The notes under the pieces were generated by a model that was not told the DNA's origin, made no database searches, and was given only the letters and a program-made list of their open reading frames with translations. This document shows, piece after piece, positions 1-8,054 of a stretch of 64,000 nucleotides of DNA. A program made the translations under genes and the position numbers. How positions within the stretch are numbered: the stretch's first letter is position 1; every line of letters starts with the position of its first letter. The stretch comes from Meinhardsimonia xiamenensis (GTDB lineage: Bacteria > Pseudomonadota > Alphaproteobacteria > Rhodobacterales > Rhodobacteraceae), in assembly GCF_900102905.1 (NCBI RefSeq), contig NZ_FNFV01000002.1, positions 372,001 through 436,000 of the forward strand, in the 5' to 3' direction.

Positions 1-2
1 TG

Positions 3-1598
3 GCGGGCGGTGGCTATTTCAAGATCATCAACCGCTCGGTGCCGGCGGCGTTGGAGGCGCTCGGCTATTCCTCCTCCCAGATAGACGAGATCGTCTCCTA
101 CGCTGTCGGTCATGGCACGCTGGCCAACGCCCCGCACATCAACCACGTGAGCCTCGCGGGCCACGGTTTCGGCCCTGCCGAGATCGAGAAGATCGAGGCC
201 GCGCTTGCCTCGGCCTTCGACATCCGTTTCGTCTTCAACCAGTGGACGCTGGGTGAGGCCTTCTGCCGCGAGACGCTGGGCATTCCGGCCGAGAAGCTCG
301 CCGACCCCACCTTCGACATGCTGCGGCACCTGGGCTTCACCCGTGCCCAGATCGAGGCGGCGAACGATCATGTCTGCGGGACCATGACGCTCGAGGGGGC
401 ACCGCATCTGAAGCCCGAGCATCTGCCCGTCTTCGACTGCGCCAATCCCTGCGGGCGCAAGGGCCGGCGCTACCTGAGCGTGGAGAGCCACATCACCATG
501 ATGGCCGCGGCGCAGAGCTTCATCTCCGGCGCCATCTCCAAGACCATCAACATGCCCAACGACGCCACCATCGAGGACTGCCTCGCCGCCTATGAGCTGA
601 GCTGGTCGCTGGGGGTGAAGGCCAACGCCCTCTACCGCGACGGCTCCAAGCTCAGCCAGCCGCTCGCCGCGAGCCTCATCGAGGATGACGAGGAGGCCGA
701 GGAGGTGCTCGCCGCAGGCACGCCCACCGAGAAGGCCGCGACGCTGGCCGAGAAGGTGGTGGAGAAGGTCGTCGTCCGCGAGGTGGTGCGCGAGGCCGAG
801 CGGGGGCTCAGGCGCAAGCTGCCGCATCGCCGCCGCGGCTACACCCAGAAGGCCATCGTCGGCGGGCACAAGGTTTACCTGCGCACCGGCGAATACGAGG
901 ATGGCACGCTTGGCGAGATCTTCATCGACATGCACAAGGAGGGTGCCGGCTTCCGGGCGATGATGAACAACTTCGCCATCGCCGTGTCGGTGGGCCTCCA
1001 GTATGGCGTGCCGCTCGAGGAGTTCGTCGAGGCCTTCACCTTCACCCGCTTCGAGCCCGCGGGCATGGTGCAGGGCAACGACTCGATCAAGAACGCGACC
1101 TCGATCCTCGACTACATCTTCCGCGAGCTTGCGATCAGCTATCTCGACCGCACCGATCTGGCGCATGTGAAGCCCGAGGGCACGCCCTGGGCCGAGCTCG
1201 GGCGCGGCGAGGAGGAAGGCAAGCGCAACTTCACCGAGGTGCCCGAGAGCACCGCGGCAAGCCCCATCGAGGTGCTCAAGCAGATCTCCTCCTCGGGCTA
1301 TCTGAGAAAGCGCGTGCCGCAGGAGCTCGTGGTGCTGCAAGGCGGGCAGGGGGTCTCGGCCCGCACCGGCGGCGGTGCCGCGGGCAGTCCCGAGGCAGGT
1401 GTGGCCACGATGGTGAGCGCGAGCGTCGAGAGCCAGACCGCCCTTGCCACCGGCAGCGTTGCCGTCGATGCGCGGACGAAGGCCAAGATGCAGGGCTATG
1501 AGGGCGATCCCTGCGGCGAATGCGGCAACTACACGCTGGTCAGAAACGGCACCTGCCTGAAGTGCAACACCTGCGGTGCGACCTCGGGGTGTAGTTGA
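3..1598 (+). CDS. nrdJ: Adenosylcobalamin-dependent ribonucleoside-diphosphate reductase, C-terminal part (5' truncated by window)
   Basis: Class II ribonucleotide reductase, which reduces ribonucleotides to deoxyribonucleotides with coenzyme B12 and no oxygen requirement. The reading frame is open from base 3, so the gene begins outside the window and only about the last 531 codons are visible. The visible part has the family's C-terminal half: a segment with GDP-like spacing [12 protein letters not shown], the conserved block around [11 protein letters not shown], a charged linker rich in [11 protein letters not shown], the conserved [14 protein letters not shown] region, and a terminal zinc-ribbon-like cysteine cluster ([14 protein letters not shown], final GCS) that acts in thiol relay. 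The stop is followed 11 bases later by the AT-rich gene. Its cofactor is made by pathways that include cobQ, cobS and cobT in this window. Confidence 0.93.
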   Translation, partial: AGGGYFKIINRSVPAALEALGYSSSQIDEIVSYAVGHGTLANAPHINHVSLAGHGFGPAEIEKIEAALASAFDIRFVFNQWTLGEAFCRETLGIPAEKLADPTFDMLRHLGFTRAQIEAANDHVCGTMTLEGAPHLKPEHLPVFDCANPCGRKGRRYLSVESHITMMAAAQSFISGAISKTINMPNDATIEDCLAAYELSWSLGVKANALYRDGSKLSQPLAASLIEDDEEAEEVLAAGTPTEKAATLAEKVVEKVVVREVVREAERGLRRKLPHRRRGYTQKAIVGGHKVYLRTGEYEDGTLGEIFIDMHKEGAGFRAMMNNFAIAVSVGLQYGVPLEEFVEAFTFTRFEPAGMVQGNDSIKNATSILDYIFRELAISYLDRTDLAHVKPEGTPWAELGRGEEEGKRNFTEVPESTAASPIEVLKQISSSGYLRKRVPQELVVLQGGQGVSARTGGGAAGSPEAGVATMVSASVESQTALATGSVAVDARTKAKMQGYEGDPCGECGNYTLVRNGTCLKCNTCGATSGCS

Positions 1599-1609
1599 GG
1601 AGACCAACG

Positions 1610-1957
1610 ATGGCGACAGCTGCGATAAAGCTCGACGGGTGCAAAGGAGTTACCCTCAAAAAAATCACTACGGTCGGATTCGATCATTCCATCGAAGCGA
1701 ATGATTGCGAGAATGTAAATGCTGAGGACATCAAAGCCCAGAAGAGAATGCGCTATGATTATGCCGAATTATTGAAGTGCGTTCCCGAGCTTTCTATTAT
1801 TTCGGCCCAGGATATAGATCGGATCGTGAGCAACGTTCCCAGAAAAAAATCGAAGGCGATACTCTTTCTAGTGGAGAAACTCAGACCTTTTTATGACGCG
1901 TCCGCTAAGGAGGTCGCTCGCAAAATTGTCGAATATCTGTGGAGTGTTTTTTCCTGA
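1610..1957 (+). CDS. AT-rich orphan protein of unknown function (115 aa)
   Basis: I do not recognise this protein. The ATG at 1610 is preceded by GAGGAG at 1597-1602, a good ribosome binding site that overlaps the nrdJ stop, so translation may be coupled to nrdJ. An upstream TTG at 1595 in the same frame is less likely. The gene is visibly AT-rich, with runs of A and T and codons such as AAA, ATT and TTT that neighbours avoid, which suggests acquisition by transfer. The first 35 residues alternate short hydrophobic and polar steps (GCKGVTLKKITTVGF, then SIEANDCENVN), resembling one or two coils of a right-handed beta-helix. The remainder looks helical, with KRMRYDYAELLK and a hydrophobic end near VEYLWSVF. 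No signal peptide or membrane segment is seen. An adaptor or cargo-recognition role is only a guess. Confidence 0.7.
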   Translation: MATAAIKLDGCKGVTLKKITTVGFDHSIEANDCENVNAEDIKAQKRMRYDYAELLKCVPELSIISAQDIDRIVSNVPRKKSKAILFLVEKLRPFYDASAKEVARKIVEYLWSVFS

Positions 1958-2002
1958 CTTGAAGTATGAAGGTTTTTTCACCTCCTTAATAATATGTCCA
2001 TG

Positions 2003-2128
2003 AGGCGCTGCGTAATAGTTCACGGGGCGGGTGCGCTCGCCCCAGACGCGGATCAGGTCGCAGGCGGAAACCGGGCGGTATCACGAACGAACCTGATCAG
2101 CGAAACTGGGCCCTTCGGGGCCCTTTTT
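2003..2128 (+). ncRNA. Candidate structured small RNA or structured 3' leader-tail
   Basis: Three stem-loops lie in series and end in a textbook terminator. Stem 1 is GGGGCG/CGCCCC (2024-2029 with 2038-2043). Stem 2 is GATCAGGT/ACCTGATC (2051-2058 with 2092-2099) closing a 33-base loop. Stem 3 is GGGCCC-TTCG-GGGCCC followed by T5. A TAATAT box at 1990-1995 would put transcription start near 2003 and give an RNA of about 125 nt. It could equally be the structured 3' end of the nrdJ transcript. It does not match 6S, SRP, RNase P or tmRNA landmarks that I can recognise. Confidence 0.35.
2108..2128 (+). terminator. Rho-independent terminator
   Basis: A perfect 6-bp GGGCCC stem at 2108-2113 and 2118-2123 with a TTCG tetraloop is followed directly by TTTTT at 2124-2128. 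It would end the nrdJ and AT-rich gene transcript, or a small RNA that starts just upstream. Confidence 0.85.
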
Positions 2129-2285
2129 CTTGCCTGTCATCGGCCGAGCCGACCGGCCGTCACGCCGGGCATGCGCCCGCCCACCCAGGCGGCCGCATGT
2201 CCCCGGTTTCACCTTGGAGCGCATCGGATCTGGCGACAGCGTGAGGCGGCCGGGAATCACTGCCCGGCCCGGCGAGGGCATGCGG

Positions 2286-2314
2286 TTGAGGGTTTCCGAT
2301 CTCCCCGCTAGCCT
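2286..2314 (+). promoter_or_regulatory. Possible sigma-70 type promoter for the 88-aa protein gene
   Basis: TTGAGG at 2286-2291 and TAGCCT at 2309-2314 are separated by 17 bases and lie 26 bases before the ATG at 2340. Both boxes deviate from consensus, so this is only a plausible candidate. Confidence 0.3.
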
Positions 2315-2339
2315 TTGGCGCGGCTGCAGGAGATGACGC

Positions 2340-2606
2340 ATGCAGGACGAGCGTGAGGTTGACCCGGTCGGGCTCATCCGCGAGGCCTACCGCATCGAGG
2401 GCATCGGCGAGGCCGAGTGCCGGTCGATCTTTCTTGACTGGGCCTTGCGCCTGCCTGCGGGCATCGAAGAGCGCGAGGCGATTGCCGTGCTCCTTGCCCG
2501 CCACGGGCAGGCGGCGCCCGACCACCCGATGACGGCGATTCTCAGGGCCGGTCTTGCGCCCCCGGCGCGGCCGCGGCGGCGGGGCGGCCGCCGGCGGTCA
2601 GGCTGA
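2340..2606 (+). CDS. Conserved hypothetical protein (88 aa)
   Basis: A small acidic-to-basic cytoplasmic protein of unknown function. The ATG at 2340 has an AGGAGA-type ribosome binding site a few bases upstream (in GCAGGAGATGACGC). The body is predicted helical and includes the stretch EAECRSIFLDWALRLP, and the last 15 residues are a strongly basic tail of Arg, Pro and Gly. Codon use matches the high-G+C neighbours, which supports it as a real gene. It converges on eda and the two reading frames overlap by 9 bases at their 3' ends. No known domain is recognised. Confidence 0.6.
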   Translation: MQDEREVDPVGLIREAYRIEGIGEAECRSIFLDWALRLPAGIEEREAIAVLLARHGQAAPDHPMTAILRAGLAPPARPRRRGGRRRSG

Positions 2607-3245
2607 CAGCGCGGCCGCCGCGCGGGCCAGCGCCTCGATGCCCGCCCAGTCGCGGGCGGCGACCATCGCCTTCGGCGCCACCCAGGAGCCGCCGACGCAG
2701 ATGACATTGGGCAGTTTCAGATAGTCCGGCGCGTTCTGCGGCGAGACGCCCCCGGTGGGGCAGAAGGTGATCTGGGGCAGCGGCGCGGCAAAGGCGCCGA
2801 GCGCGCGCGCGCCGCCTGCCGCTTCGGCGGGAAAGAACTTCTGCACCGTGTAGCCGCGCTCGAGAAGCGCCATCGCCTCTGACGCCGTGGCCGCCCCCGG
2901 CAGAAGCGGCAGACCCTCGGCCTCGGCCGCCTCGAGAAGCCGGTCGGTCGCTCCGGGCGAGACCCCGAAACGCGCGCCGGCCGCCTTTGCCGCGGCAACG
3001 TCCTCGGGCGTGAGCAGCGTGCCCGCGCCGACGATCCCGCCCTCCACCGCCGCCATCTCCTCGATCGCCTCGAGCGCGGCCGGCGTGCGCAGCGTGACTT
3101 CCAGCGCCGGCAGGCCACCGGCGACAAGTGCCTCGGCGAGCGGGCGGGCGAGGCGCGCGTCCTCGATCACCAGCACCGGGATGACCGGCGCGAGGCGGCA
3201 GATTTCCAGCGTGCGCGTGCTGGCCTCACGGGGGGTGATGGGCAT
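2598..3245 (-). CDS. eda: 2-dehydro-3-deoxy-phosphogluconate aldolase
   Basis: Class I aldolase that splits 2-keto-3-deoxy-6-phosphogluconate into pyruvate and glyceraldehyde 3-phosphate, the last step of the Entner-Doudoroff pathway. At 215 residues it has the usual family length and a single TIM barrel. Glu49 in LEVTLRT and the Schiff-base lysine Lys136 in TVQKFFPAE match the catalytic residues of the family, and [11 protein letters not shown] and FCPTGGVS complete the signature. The ATG at 3245 is preceded by AAGGGAG at good spacing. It starts 22 bases after the edd stop, so the two form an edd-eda operon. Confidence 0.96.
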   Translation of the reverse strand: MPITPREASTRTLEICRLAPVIPVLVIEDARLARPLAEALVAGGLPALEVTLRTPAALEAIEEMAAVEGGIVGAGTLLTPEDVAAAKAAGARFGVSPGATDRLLEAAEAEGLPLLPGAATASEAMALLERGYTVQKFFPAEAAGGARALGAFAAPLPQITFCPTGGVSPQNAPDYLKLPNVICVGGSWVAPKAMVAARDWAGIEALARAAAALSA

Positions 3246-3267
3246 GGCTCAGGCTCCCTTGCGCATC

Positions 3268-5073
3268 TCACACGATCACGGCCGCGCCGTCGGTGGCATC
3301 GCCCACGCGCTCGCGGAAGGCGGAGAAAAGCTCGCGCCCCATGCCCGGCGCGCCGGTGCCTGCCGGGGTGGCGGCCGGCGTGCGCGTGGCGAGATCGGCG
3401 CCGCGAACCTCGAGCGTTCCGGCGGTCGCGTCAAGCCGGATCACATCGCCATCCCTGAGCCGGGCGATCGGCCCGCCTGCCGCCGCCTCGGGGCAGAGGT
3501 GGATCGCCGCGGGCACCTTGCCGGAGGCGCCGGACATGCGCCCGTCGGTGACAAGCGCCACCTTCAGCCCGCGCGCAAGCAGCGAGGAGAGAATCGGCGT
3601 AAGCCCGTGCAGCTCCGGCATGCCGTTGGCGCGCGGCCCCTGGAAGCGCACGACCACCACGCAATCCTCGGTGAATTCGCCGGCGCGGAAAGCCTCGCGC
3701 ACCGCCTCCTGGCTGTCGAAGACGCGCGCCGGCGCCTCGATGACACGGTGCTCGGGCGCAACGGCCGAGACCTTGATGACCGCGCGGCCGAGATTGCCCG
3801 ACAGCTCCATCAGCCCGCCGGTGGGCTGAAAAGGCTCGGCGAAGGGCCGAAGGATGCGCGCATCAAGGCTTTCGCGCGGCCCCTCGCCCCAGACGAGCGT
3901 GCCGTTCTCAAGGCGCGGCTCTTGGCGGTAGCGCTCGAGGCCGGGGCCGGCGACCGTGCGCACATCGGGGTTCAGAAGCCCCGCGTCGAGAAGCTCGCCG
4001 ATGAGAAACTGCAGCCCTCCCGCGGCGTGGAACTGGTTCACGTCGGCAAGGCCATTCGGATAGACCCGCGCCAGAAGCGGGGTCACGCGGGCGATGGCGT
4101 CGAAATCGGAGACATCAAGCAGAATGCCCGCCGCCCGCGCCATGGCGGGCAGGTGAATGACGAGGTTGGTCGATCCGCCCGTGGCCATCAGCCCGACGAT
4201 GCCGTTGACGAATGCGGGCACGTCGAGCACTTCCGCGGCCGGCGTGTAGTCGTTGCCGAGCGCGGTGATCTCGAGCACGCGGCGGACGCCTTCTGCGGTG
4301 AGCGCCGCGCGCAGGGCCGTGTTCGGCGGCACGAAGGAGGCGCCGGGCAGATGCAGCCCCATCACCTCCATCAGCATCTGGTTGGAATTGGCGGTGCCAT
4401 AGAAGGTGCAGGTGCCGGGCGCGTGGTAGCTGGCCATCTCGGCGGCGAGCAGCTCCTCGCGCGTGGCCTTGCCTTCGGCGTAAGCCTGCCGCACGCGCGC
4501 CTTCTCGTCGTTGGGGATGCCCGAGGGCATGGGGCCTGCGGGCAGGAAGATCGCCGGCAGGTGCCCCCATGTCGCCGCCGCGATCACGAGCCCCGGCACG
4601 ATCTTGTCGCACACGCCGAGATAGGCAACCGCGTCGAAGCAGTCATGCGCAAGCCCAACCCCCGCCGCGAGCGCGATCACGTCGCGCGAGAAGAGCGACA
4701 TTTCCATGCCCACGCGCCCCTGCGTGACCCCGTCGCACATCGCCGGGACGCCGCCGGCCACCTGCGCCGTGCCGCCCGCCTGCCGCGCGGCCGCCTTGAT
4801 GAGATCGGGAAAGGCCGCAAAGGGCTGATGCGCCGAAAGCATGTCGTTGTAGGCGGTGATGATGCCGAGGTTCGGCGCCCGCCCCTCCGCGAGCCGCGGC
4901 TTGTCATCGCCCGCCGCCGCCACCGCATGGGCAAGGTTGCCGCATGACAGATGCGCCCGCCGCGGCCCTTCCTCGGCGGCGCGGGCAACGCGCTCCAGAT
5001 AGGCGGCGCGGCTCTCGCGGCTGCGTTCGCGGATGCGTTCGGTGACGGCTTCGATCTCGGGGTGAAGGCCCAT
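3268..5073 (-). CDS. edd: Phosphogluconate dehydratase
   Basis: Dehydrates 6-phosphogluconate to 2-keto-3-deoxy-6-phosphogluconate in the Entner-Doudoroff pathway, the main glucose route in many alphaproteobacteria. At 601 residues it is full length for the IlvD/Edd family. Iron-sulfur ligands are visible as Cys113 in MCDGVTQG, Cys155 in GVCDKIVPG, and a third cysteine near residue 222 in [13 protein letters not shown]. The C-terminal part carries the [20 protein letters not shown] motif. The ATG at 5073 has GGGAG upstream. It is first in the leftward edd-eda operon, whose promoter region contains a 20-bp LacI-type palindrome. Confidence 0.96.
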   Translation of the reverse strand: MGLHPEIEAVTERIRERSRESRAAYLERVARAAEEGPRRAHLSCGNLAHAVAAAGDDKPRLAEGRAPNLGIITAYNDMLSAHQPFAAFPDLIKAAARQAGGTAQVAGGVPAMCDGVTQGRVGMEMSLFSRDVIALAAGVGLAHDCFDAVAYLGVCDKIVPGLVIAAATWGHLPAIFLPAGPMPSGIPNDEKARVRQAYAEGKATREELLAAEMASYHAPGTCTFYGTANSNQMLMEVMGLHLPGASFVPPNTALRAALTAEGVRRVLEITALGNDYTPAAEVLDVPAFVNGIVGLMATGGSTNLVIHLPAMARAAGILLDVSDFDAIARVTPLLARVYPNGLADVNQFHAAGGLQFLIGELLDAGLLNPDVRTVAGPGLERYRQEPRLENGTLVWGEGPRESLDARILRPFAEPFQPTGGLMELSGNLGRAVIKVSAVAPEHRVIEAPARVFDSQEAVREAFRAGEFTEDCVVVVRFQGPRANGMPELHGLTPILSSLLARGLKVALVTDGRMSGASGKVPAAIHLCPEAAAGGPIARLRDGDVIRLDATAGTLEVRGADLATRTPAATPAGTGAPGMGRELFSAFRERVGDATDGAAVIV

Positions 5074-5103
5074 GGCATGCTCCCGGCTTTGGTGCCCGGC
5101 CCC

Positions 5104-5134
5104 CGTTTAGCAGCCCTTGTTAGCGCTAACAAGG
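5104..5134 (-). promoter_or_regulatory. edd-eda promoter overlapped by a LacI-family operator
   Basis: The perfect 20-bp palindrome CCTTGTTAGCGCTAACAAGG occupies 5115-5134, with the central TTAGCGCTAA typical of LacI/GntR-family operators. On the minus strand TTGTTA (5132-5127) and TAAACG (5109-5104) are separated by 17 bases, so the operator would cover the -35 box and block transcription of edd. No LacI-type gene is present in the window, so the regulator lies elsewhere. Confidence 0.65.
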
Positions 5135-5245
5135 CCGGGATGCGAAGGGTTGAGGAAAGAATGGCGCCATTACACAGGCGCAATCCGGGCTTGCAGGCTT
5201 GGCGGTGCTCATCGGGGGCAGCAGCGCCTACGTTCGAGGCCGGGA

Positions 5246-5260
5246 GGAGTTGACAACTCC
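5246..5260. promoter_or_regulatory. 15-bp palindrome upstream of the 57-aa gene
   Basis: GGAGTTG-A-CAACTCC is a perfect inverted repeat with 7-bp arms, 18 bases before the ATG at 5279. It contains TTGACA (5250-5255). A related GTTGAC/GTCAAC repeat lies at 5473-5489. It may be an operator or a short hairpin in the leader. Confidence 0.35.
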
Positions 5261-5278
5261 AACGGAAGAGCAACCACC

Positions 5279-5452
5279 ATGAACCGCGAAGACATCCTCA
5301 CCTACGACCCGGTCGAGATCGAGGCCCGCGCCCGCAAGCTGCGCGCCGAGACGACCGCCGCCGGCCTGCGCGCCGCATCCCGGTGGATCGGCCGGCAACT
5401 GCGCCGGGCCGCGTCTCACCTGCCGGGCTTTGGCGCCCATCGCCACGCCTGA
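5279..5452 (+). CDS. Small basic hypothetical protein (57 aa)
   Basis: I do not recognise a named family. The ATG at 5279 follows GGAAGAG at a suitable distance. The protein begins with a conserved-looking acidic stretch (MNREDILTYDPVEIEARARK) and continues as a probable amphipathic helix rich in Arg and Ala, ending in a His-rich tail (GAHRHA). It resembles in size and charge the small Arg-rich proteins common in Rhodobacterales, but it lacks the DUF1127 ending that I would expect. An inverted repeat lies immediately upstream. Longer in-frame starts read through the palindrome and are less likely. Confidence 0.55.
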   Translation: MNREDILTYDPVEIEARARKLRAETTAAGLRAASRWIGRQLRRAASHLPGFGAHRHA

Positions 5453-5472
5453 CGCCTTTGTGCGCGGGCGCT

Positions 5473-5489
5473 GTTGACTGATCGTCAAC
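5473..5489. promoter_or_regulatory. Inverted repeat GTTGAC-N5-GTCAAC
   Basis: A perfect 6-bp inverted repeat with a 5-base spacer sits 88 bases before the lipoprotein ATG. It shares the GTTGAC word with the palindrome at 5246-5260. It is a candidate operator. Confidence 0.3.
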
Positions 5490-5537
5490 GATTTGCGCCG
5501 AATTGTCCGCAACTGTGCCACATTCCGGGGCGAGGTT

Positions 5538-5553
5538 CTGTGACCGATCACAG
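5538..5553. promoter_or_regulatory. Inverted repeat CTGTGA-N4-TCACAG upstream of the lipoprotein gene
   Basis: The perfect repeat CTGTGA-CCGA-TCACAG ends 24 bases before the ATG at 5578. The half-sites resemble those of the CRP/FNR family, but the 4-base spacer is shorter than the canonical 6, so the binding protein is uncertain. Confidence 0.35.
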
Positions 5554-5577
5554 ACAACCGCCCCGGAGGTGGACAAG

Positions 5578-6261
5578 ATGGCGAAGACTGCAACCATTCT
5601 GCGCCTCGGGCTCGTCGCCCTGACCGCGCTTTCGCTCTCGGCCTGCGCGAGCATCGACAGTGCGGGCACCGCCCCGCCGGTGAGCCGCGCACTCGACCCC
5701 GCCGGACCCATCGCAACCCCGCGGGTGGAACCGGCGAGCGAGGTTGCCGTGCCCGTGCACGTCACCGAGATCGACGTGAAGGTGCCGCGCACGCTCAAGG
5801 TTTCGGAACGCAACAGCTATCTGCCGCGCGGCGACATTGTCTGGCAGGAGGATCCCCCCGGTGACCGCTACGAGCAGGTCGCCGGCATCGTGCTGGCTGG
5901 CCTTGCCGAGGGTGTCAAGGATTTCAACGGCCCGCGCGGCGTAAAGCTCCTGGTCGAGGTGGCCCGGTTCCACGCGCTGACAAAGAAGGCCCGCTACACC
6001 TTTGGCGGGGTGCATGCGATCCAGTTCTACCTGACCGTGCTTGATGCCGAGACCGGCGAGCCAATCGTCGAGCGGCGCTTCATCAAGGCCGATTTCAAGG
6101 CGCTTGGCGGACAGGCGGCCGTGGCCGCCGAGGCGCAGGGCATCACGCAGAAAGTGCGAATCACCCGTCATCTGGCAGAGGTGATCCGCCAGGAGTTCAC
6201 CCGGCCCGAAGGCTATCACGCCGAGAATACCGGCATCATCGGGCTTCTCAATCAGGGCTGA
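5578..6261 (+). CDS. Putative lipoprotein (227 aa)
   Basis: Predicted outer-membrane or inner-membrane lipoprotein of unknown function. The ATG at 5578 follows GGAGGT and starts a type II signal peptide: a basic start, a hydrophobic run LGLVALTALSL, and the lipobox LSAC with acylated Cys23. The mature part begins with a Pro/Ala-rich linker and then holds a compact domain with VPRTLKVSERNSYLPRGDIVW and a repeated pattern of charged beta-like segments. It resembles a lipoprotein family frequent in Rhodobacterales (I believe DUF6778, not verified). An upstream TTG in the same frame would disrupt the signal peptide and was rejected. Two inverted repeats lie upstream. Confidence 0.75.
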   Translation: MAKTATILRLGLVALTALSLSACASIDSAGTAPPVSRALDPAGPIATPRVEPASEVAVPVHVTEIDVKVPRTLKVSERNSYLPRGDIVWQEDPPGDRYEQVAGIVLAGLAEGVKDFNGPRGVKLLVEVARFHALTKKARYTFGGVHAIQFYLTVLDAETGEPIVERRFIKADFKALGGQAAVAAEAQGITQKVRITRHLAEVIRQEFTRPEGYHAENTGIIGLLNQG

Positions 6262-6300
6262 GGTCTTCACCCTCGCCTGAATGCGCAATAGGAGGGAGGG

Positions 6301-7497
6301 ATGAGCGATCCCTCCCTTCCCGTTGTCCGGCTGAGGCCGAAGTCACGCGCCCGCGACATTCGCCACGGCCATCCCTGGGCCTACGCCGATGACCTGGTGC
6401 TGGACAGGCGCACGCGCGCGCTGCCGCCCGGCAGCCTTGCCGTTCTCGAGGACAGTGAACGCAACCCGCTCGGGCTTGTGGCGGTCAACCCGGCCTCGAA
6501 GATCGCCGCGCGCCTGCTCGACCGCGATTCATCCGCCGAAGTCGGCCCCGCATGGTTTGCGGCGCGCCTTTCCAGGGCGCAGGAGCTGCGCGCGCGCCTC
6601 TATCCGACGCCACATTACCGGCTCGTTCACGCCGAAGCCGATGGCCTGCCCGGCGTCGTCATCGACCGATTCGGCGAGGCCGCGGTGATTCAGCCCAACG
6701 CCGCATGGGCGGACCGGCTCATCGAGCCTCTGACGGAGGCGCTGGTTGAGTTAACCGGTGTCGAGACCGTGGTGATGAACGGCATGGCGCGCGCGCGCCG
6801 GCTCGAGGGGCTCGAAAACGCGGCGCGCCTGCTGCGCGGCGTGCTCGATGGGCCGGTCGAGGTGCCGATGAACGGCGCCGTCTATCTCGCCGATCTGATG
6901 GGCGGCCAGAAGACCGGGCTCTATTACGACCAACGCGACAACCATGCCTTCGCCGCCCGGCTGGCCGGGGGAGGACGCGTGCTCGACGTCTTCTCGCACG
7001 TCGGCGGTTTCGCGCTCGCCGCGCTGGTGGCCGGCGCGACAGAGGCGCTCGCCATCGACGGCTCGCAGGCCGCGCTCGACCTCGCTGCGAGAGGCGCAGA
7101 GGCCAGCGGCGTGGCCGACCGGCTGACCACGCGGCGCGCCGATGCCTTCGAGGCCCTTGCCGCCATCGGCGGGGAGGGCGCGCGCTTCGATCTGGTCATC
7201 TGCGATCCGCCTGCCTTTGCGCCCTCGCGGCAGGCGCTCGAGAGGGGGCTGCGGGCCTATGAGCGCCTCGCGCGGCTCGCCGCGCCGCTGGTCTCGGGAG
7301 GCGGCTTTCTCGTGCTCTGTTCCTGCTCGCACGCGGCCGATCTGACGCGCTTCTCGGCCGCCTCGATCCGCGGCATTGGTCGGGCAGGACGCGCCGCACA
7401 GCTCCTTCATGTGGGCTTTGCAGGCCCCGATCATCCGCAACTGCCGCAGCTGGCCGAATCGGGCTATCTGAAGGCGCTGTTCTTCCGTCTGGACTGA
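6301..7497 (+). CDS. Class I SAM-dependent rRNA methyltransferase, RlmI-like
   Basis: Probable 23S rRNA (cytosine-C5) methyltransferase. At 398 residues it matches the RlmI family: an N-terminal PUA-like RNA-binding domain (GHPWAYADDLV near the start), a central domain, and a C-terminal Rossmann methyltransferase domain. SAM-binding motif I is in VLDVFSHVGGFALAAL, the NPPY-equivalent is CDPPAFAPSR, and the catalytic cysteine is probably in LVLCSCSHA. AGGAGGGAGGG lies just before the ATG at 6301. The TGA overlaps the ATG of the PIN gene by one base, so the two are translationally coupled. The exact target base is inferred from the family. Confidence 0.9.
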   Translation: MSDPSLPVVRLRPKSRARDIRHGHPWAYADDLVLDRRTRALPPGSLAVLEDSERNPLGLVAVNPASKIAARLLDRDSSAEVGPAWFAARLSRAQELRARLYPTPHYRLVHAEADGLPGVVIDRFGEAAVIQPNAAWADRLIEPLTEALVELTGVETVVMNGMARARRLEGLENAARLLRGVLDGPVEVPMNGAVYLADLMGGQKTGLYYDQRDNHAFAARLAGGGRVLDVFSHVGGFALAALVAGATEALAIDGSQAALDLAARGAEASGVADRLTTRRADAFEALAAIGGEGARFDLVICDPPAFAPSRQALERGLRAYERLARLAAPLVSGGGFLVLCSCSHAADLTRFSAASIRGIGRAGRAAQLLHVGFAGPDHPQLPQLAESGYLKALFFRLD

Positions 7498-8042
7498 TGC
7501 GCGCCGTCCTCGATGCCTGCGTGCTCGTGCCGCTGGTGCCGCGGCTCATCTTCCTCTCGCTCGCCGCCTCGGGCCTCATCGAGCCCGTCTGGTCTCAGCG
7601 ACTTCTCGAGGAATGGCGCCGGGTGGCCGAGCGGCGCGGCGCCGTCGATGCCGCCGCCGCCGAGGCGGACGCTGTCGTGATGCGCATGCGCTGGCCGGAG
7701 GGCGAGGTGCCGCCGCGCCCCGATCTCGAGGCGCGCTACTGGCTGCCGGATGAGAGCGACGTGCATGTGCTCGCCACCGCCATCGCCGGCCGGGCGCAGA
7801 CGATCATCACCTTCAACACCCGCGACTTCCCGCGCGCGGCGCTGGCGCCGCACGGGCTCATCGCCCTCCATCCCGATGCCTTTCTCACCGAGCGCCTGGC
7901 GTGGGACGAAGAACCGCTTCGACAGGCCGCCGAGGACGCCCGCGAGACCGTCACGGAGCTGATGGGGGCGGAAATGCCAATGCGCGCGATGCTCAAGGCT
8001 GCCCGCCTGCCGCGCTTCGCAAGGCGCCTCACCTCGGGCTGA
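7497..8042 (+). CDS. PIN-domain protein (181 aa)
   Basis: Putative metal-dependent ribonuclease of the PIN superfamily. The first acidic residue is in MRAVLDACVLV (Asp7), a second acidic pair is in LPDESDVHVLATA, and the last is in IITFNTRDF, which is the spacing expected of a PIN active site. At 181 residues it is longer than most toxin PIN proteins, with an extra C-terminal helix region. There is no antitoxin-sized gene beside it. Instead it overlaps the rRNA methyltransferase gene by one base, which suggests a housekeeping RNA role or co-expression rather than a toxin-antitoxin module. Its 3' end faces gatB across a repeat element. Confidence 0.82.
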   Translation: MRAVLDACVLVPLVPRLIFLSLAASGLIEPVWSQRLLEEWRRVAERRGAVDAAAAEADAVVMRMRWPEGEVPPRPDLEARYWLPDESDVHVLATAIAGRAQTIITFNTRDFPRAALAPHGLIALHPDAFLTERLAWDEEPLRQAAEDARETVTELMGAEMPMRAMLKAARLPRFARRLTSG

Positions 8043-8054
8043 GCGCCCCAGCAC

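Larger units (their letters stand above)
1958..2339. other. 382-base gap without a convincing gene
   Basis: This gap after the AT-rich gene is AT-rich at its left edge and returns to high G+C by about 2020. It holds a TAATAT -10-like box at 1990-1995, three successive hairpins at 2024-2043, 2051-2099 and 2108-2123, a T-run, and a possible promoter at 2286-2314 for the next gene. Between 2129 and 2285 I see only GC-rich sequence with no clear signal. A 105-codon frame at 1994-2311 runs straight through the terminator and looks spurious. Confidence 0.6.

Noticed and set aside
1994-2311. A 105-codon frame after the AT-rich gene
   Set aside because: It reads through a strong terminator and has no ribosome binding site or recognisable domain.
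2887-4947. A 686-codon open frame antisense to edd
   Set aside because: It is opposite to a strongly conserved, complete edd gene and has a composition typical of high-G+C antisense shadows (Arg/Gly/Ala/His-rich).
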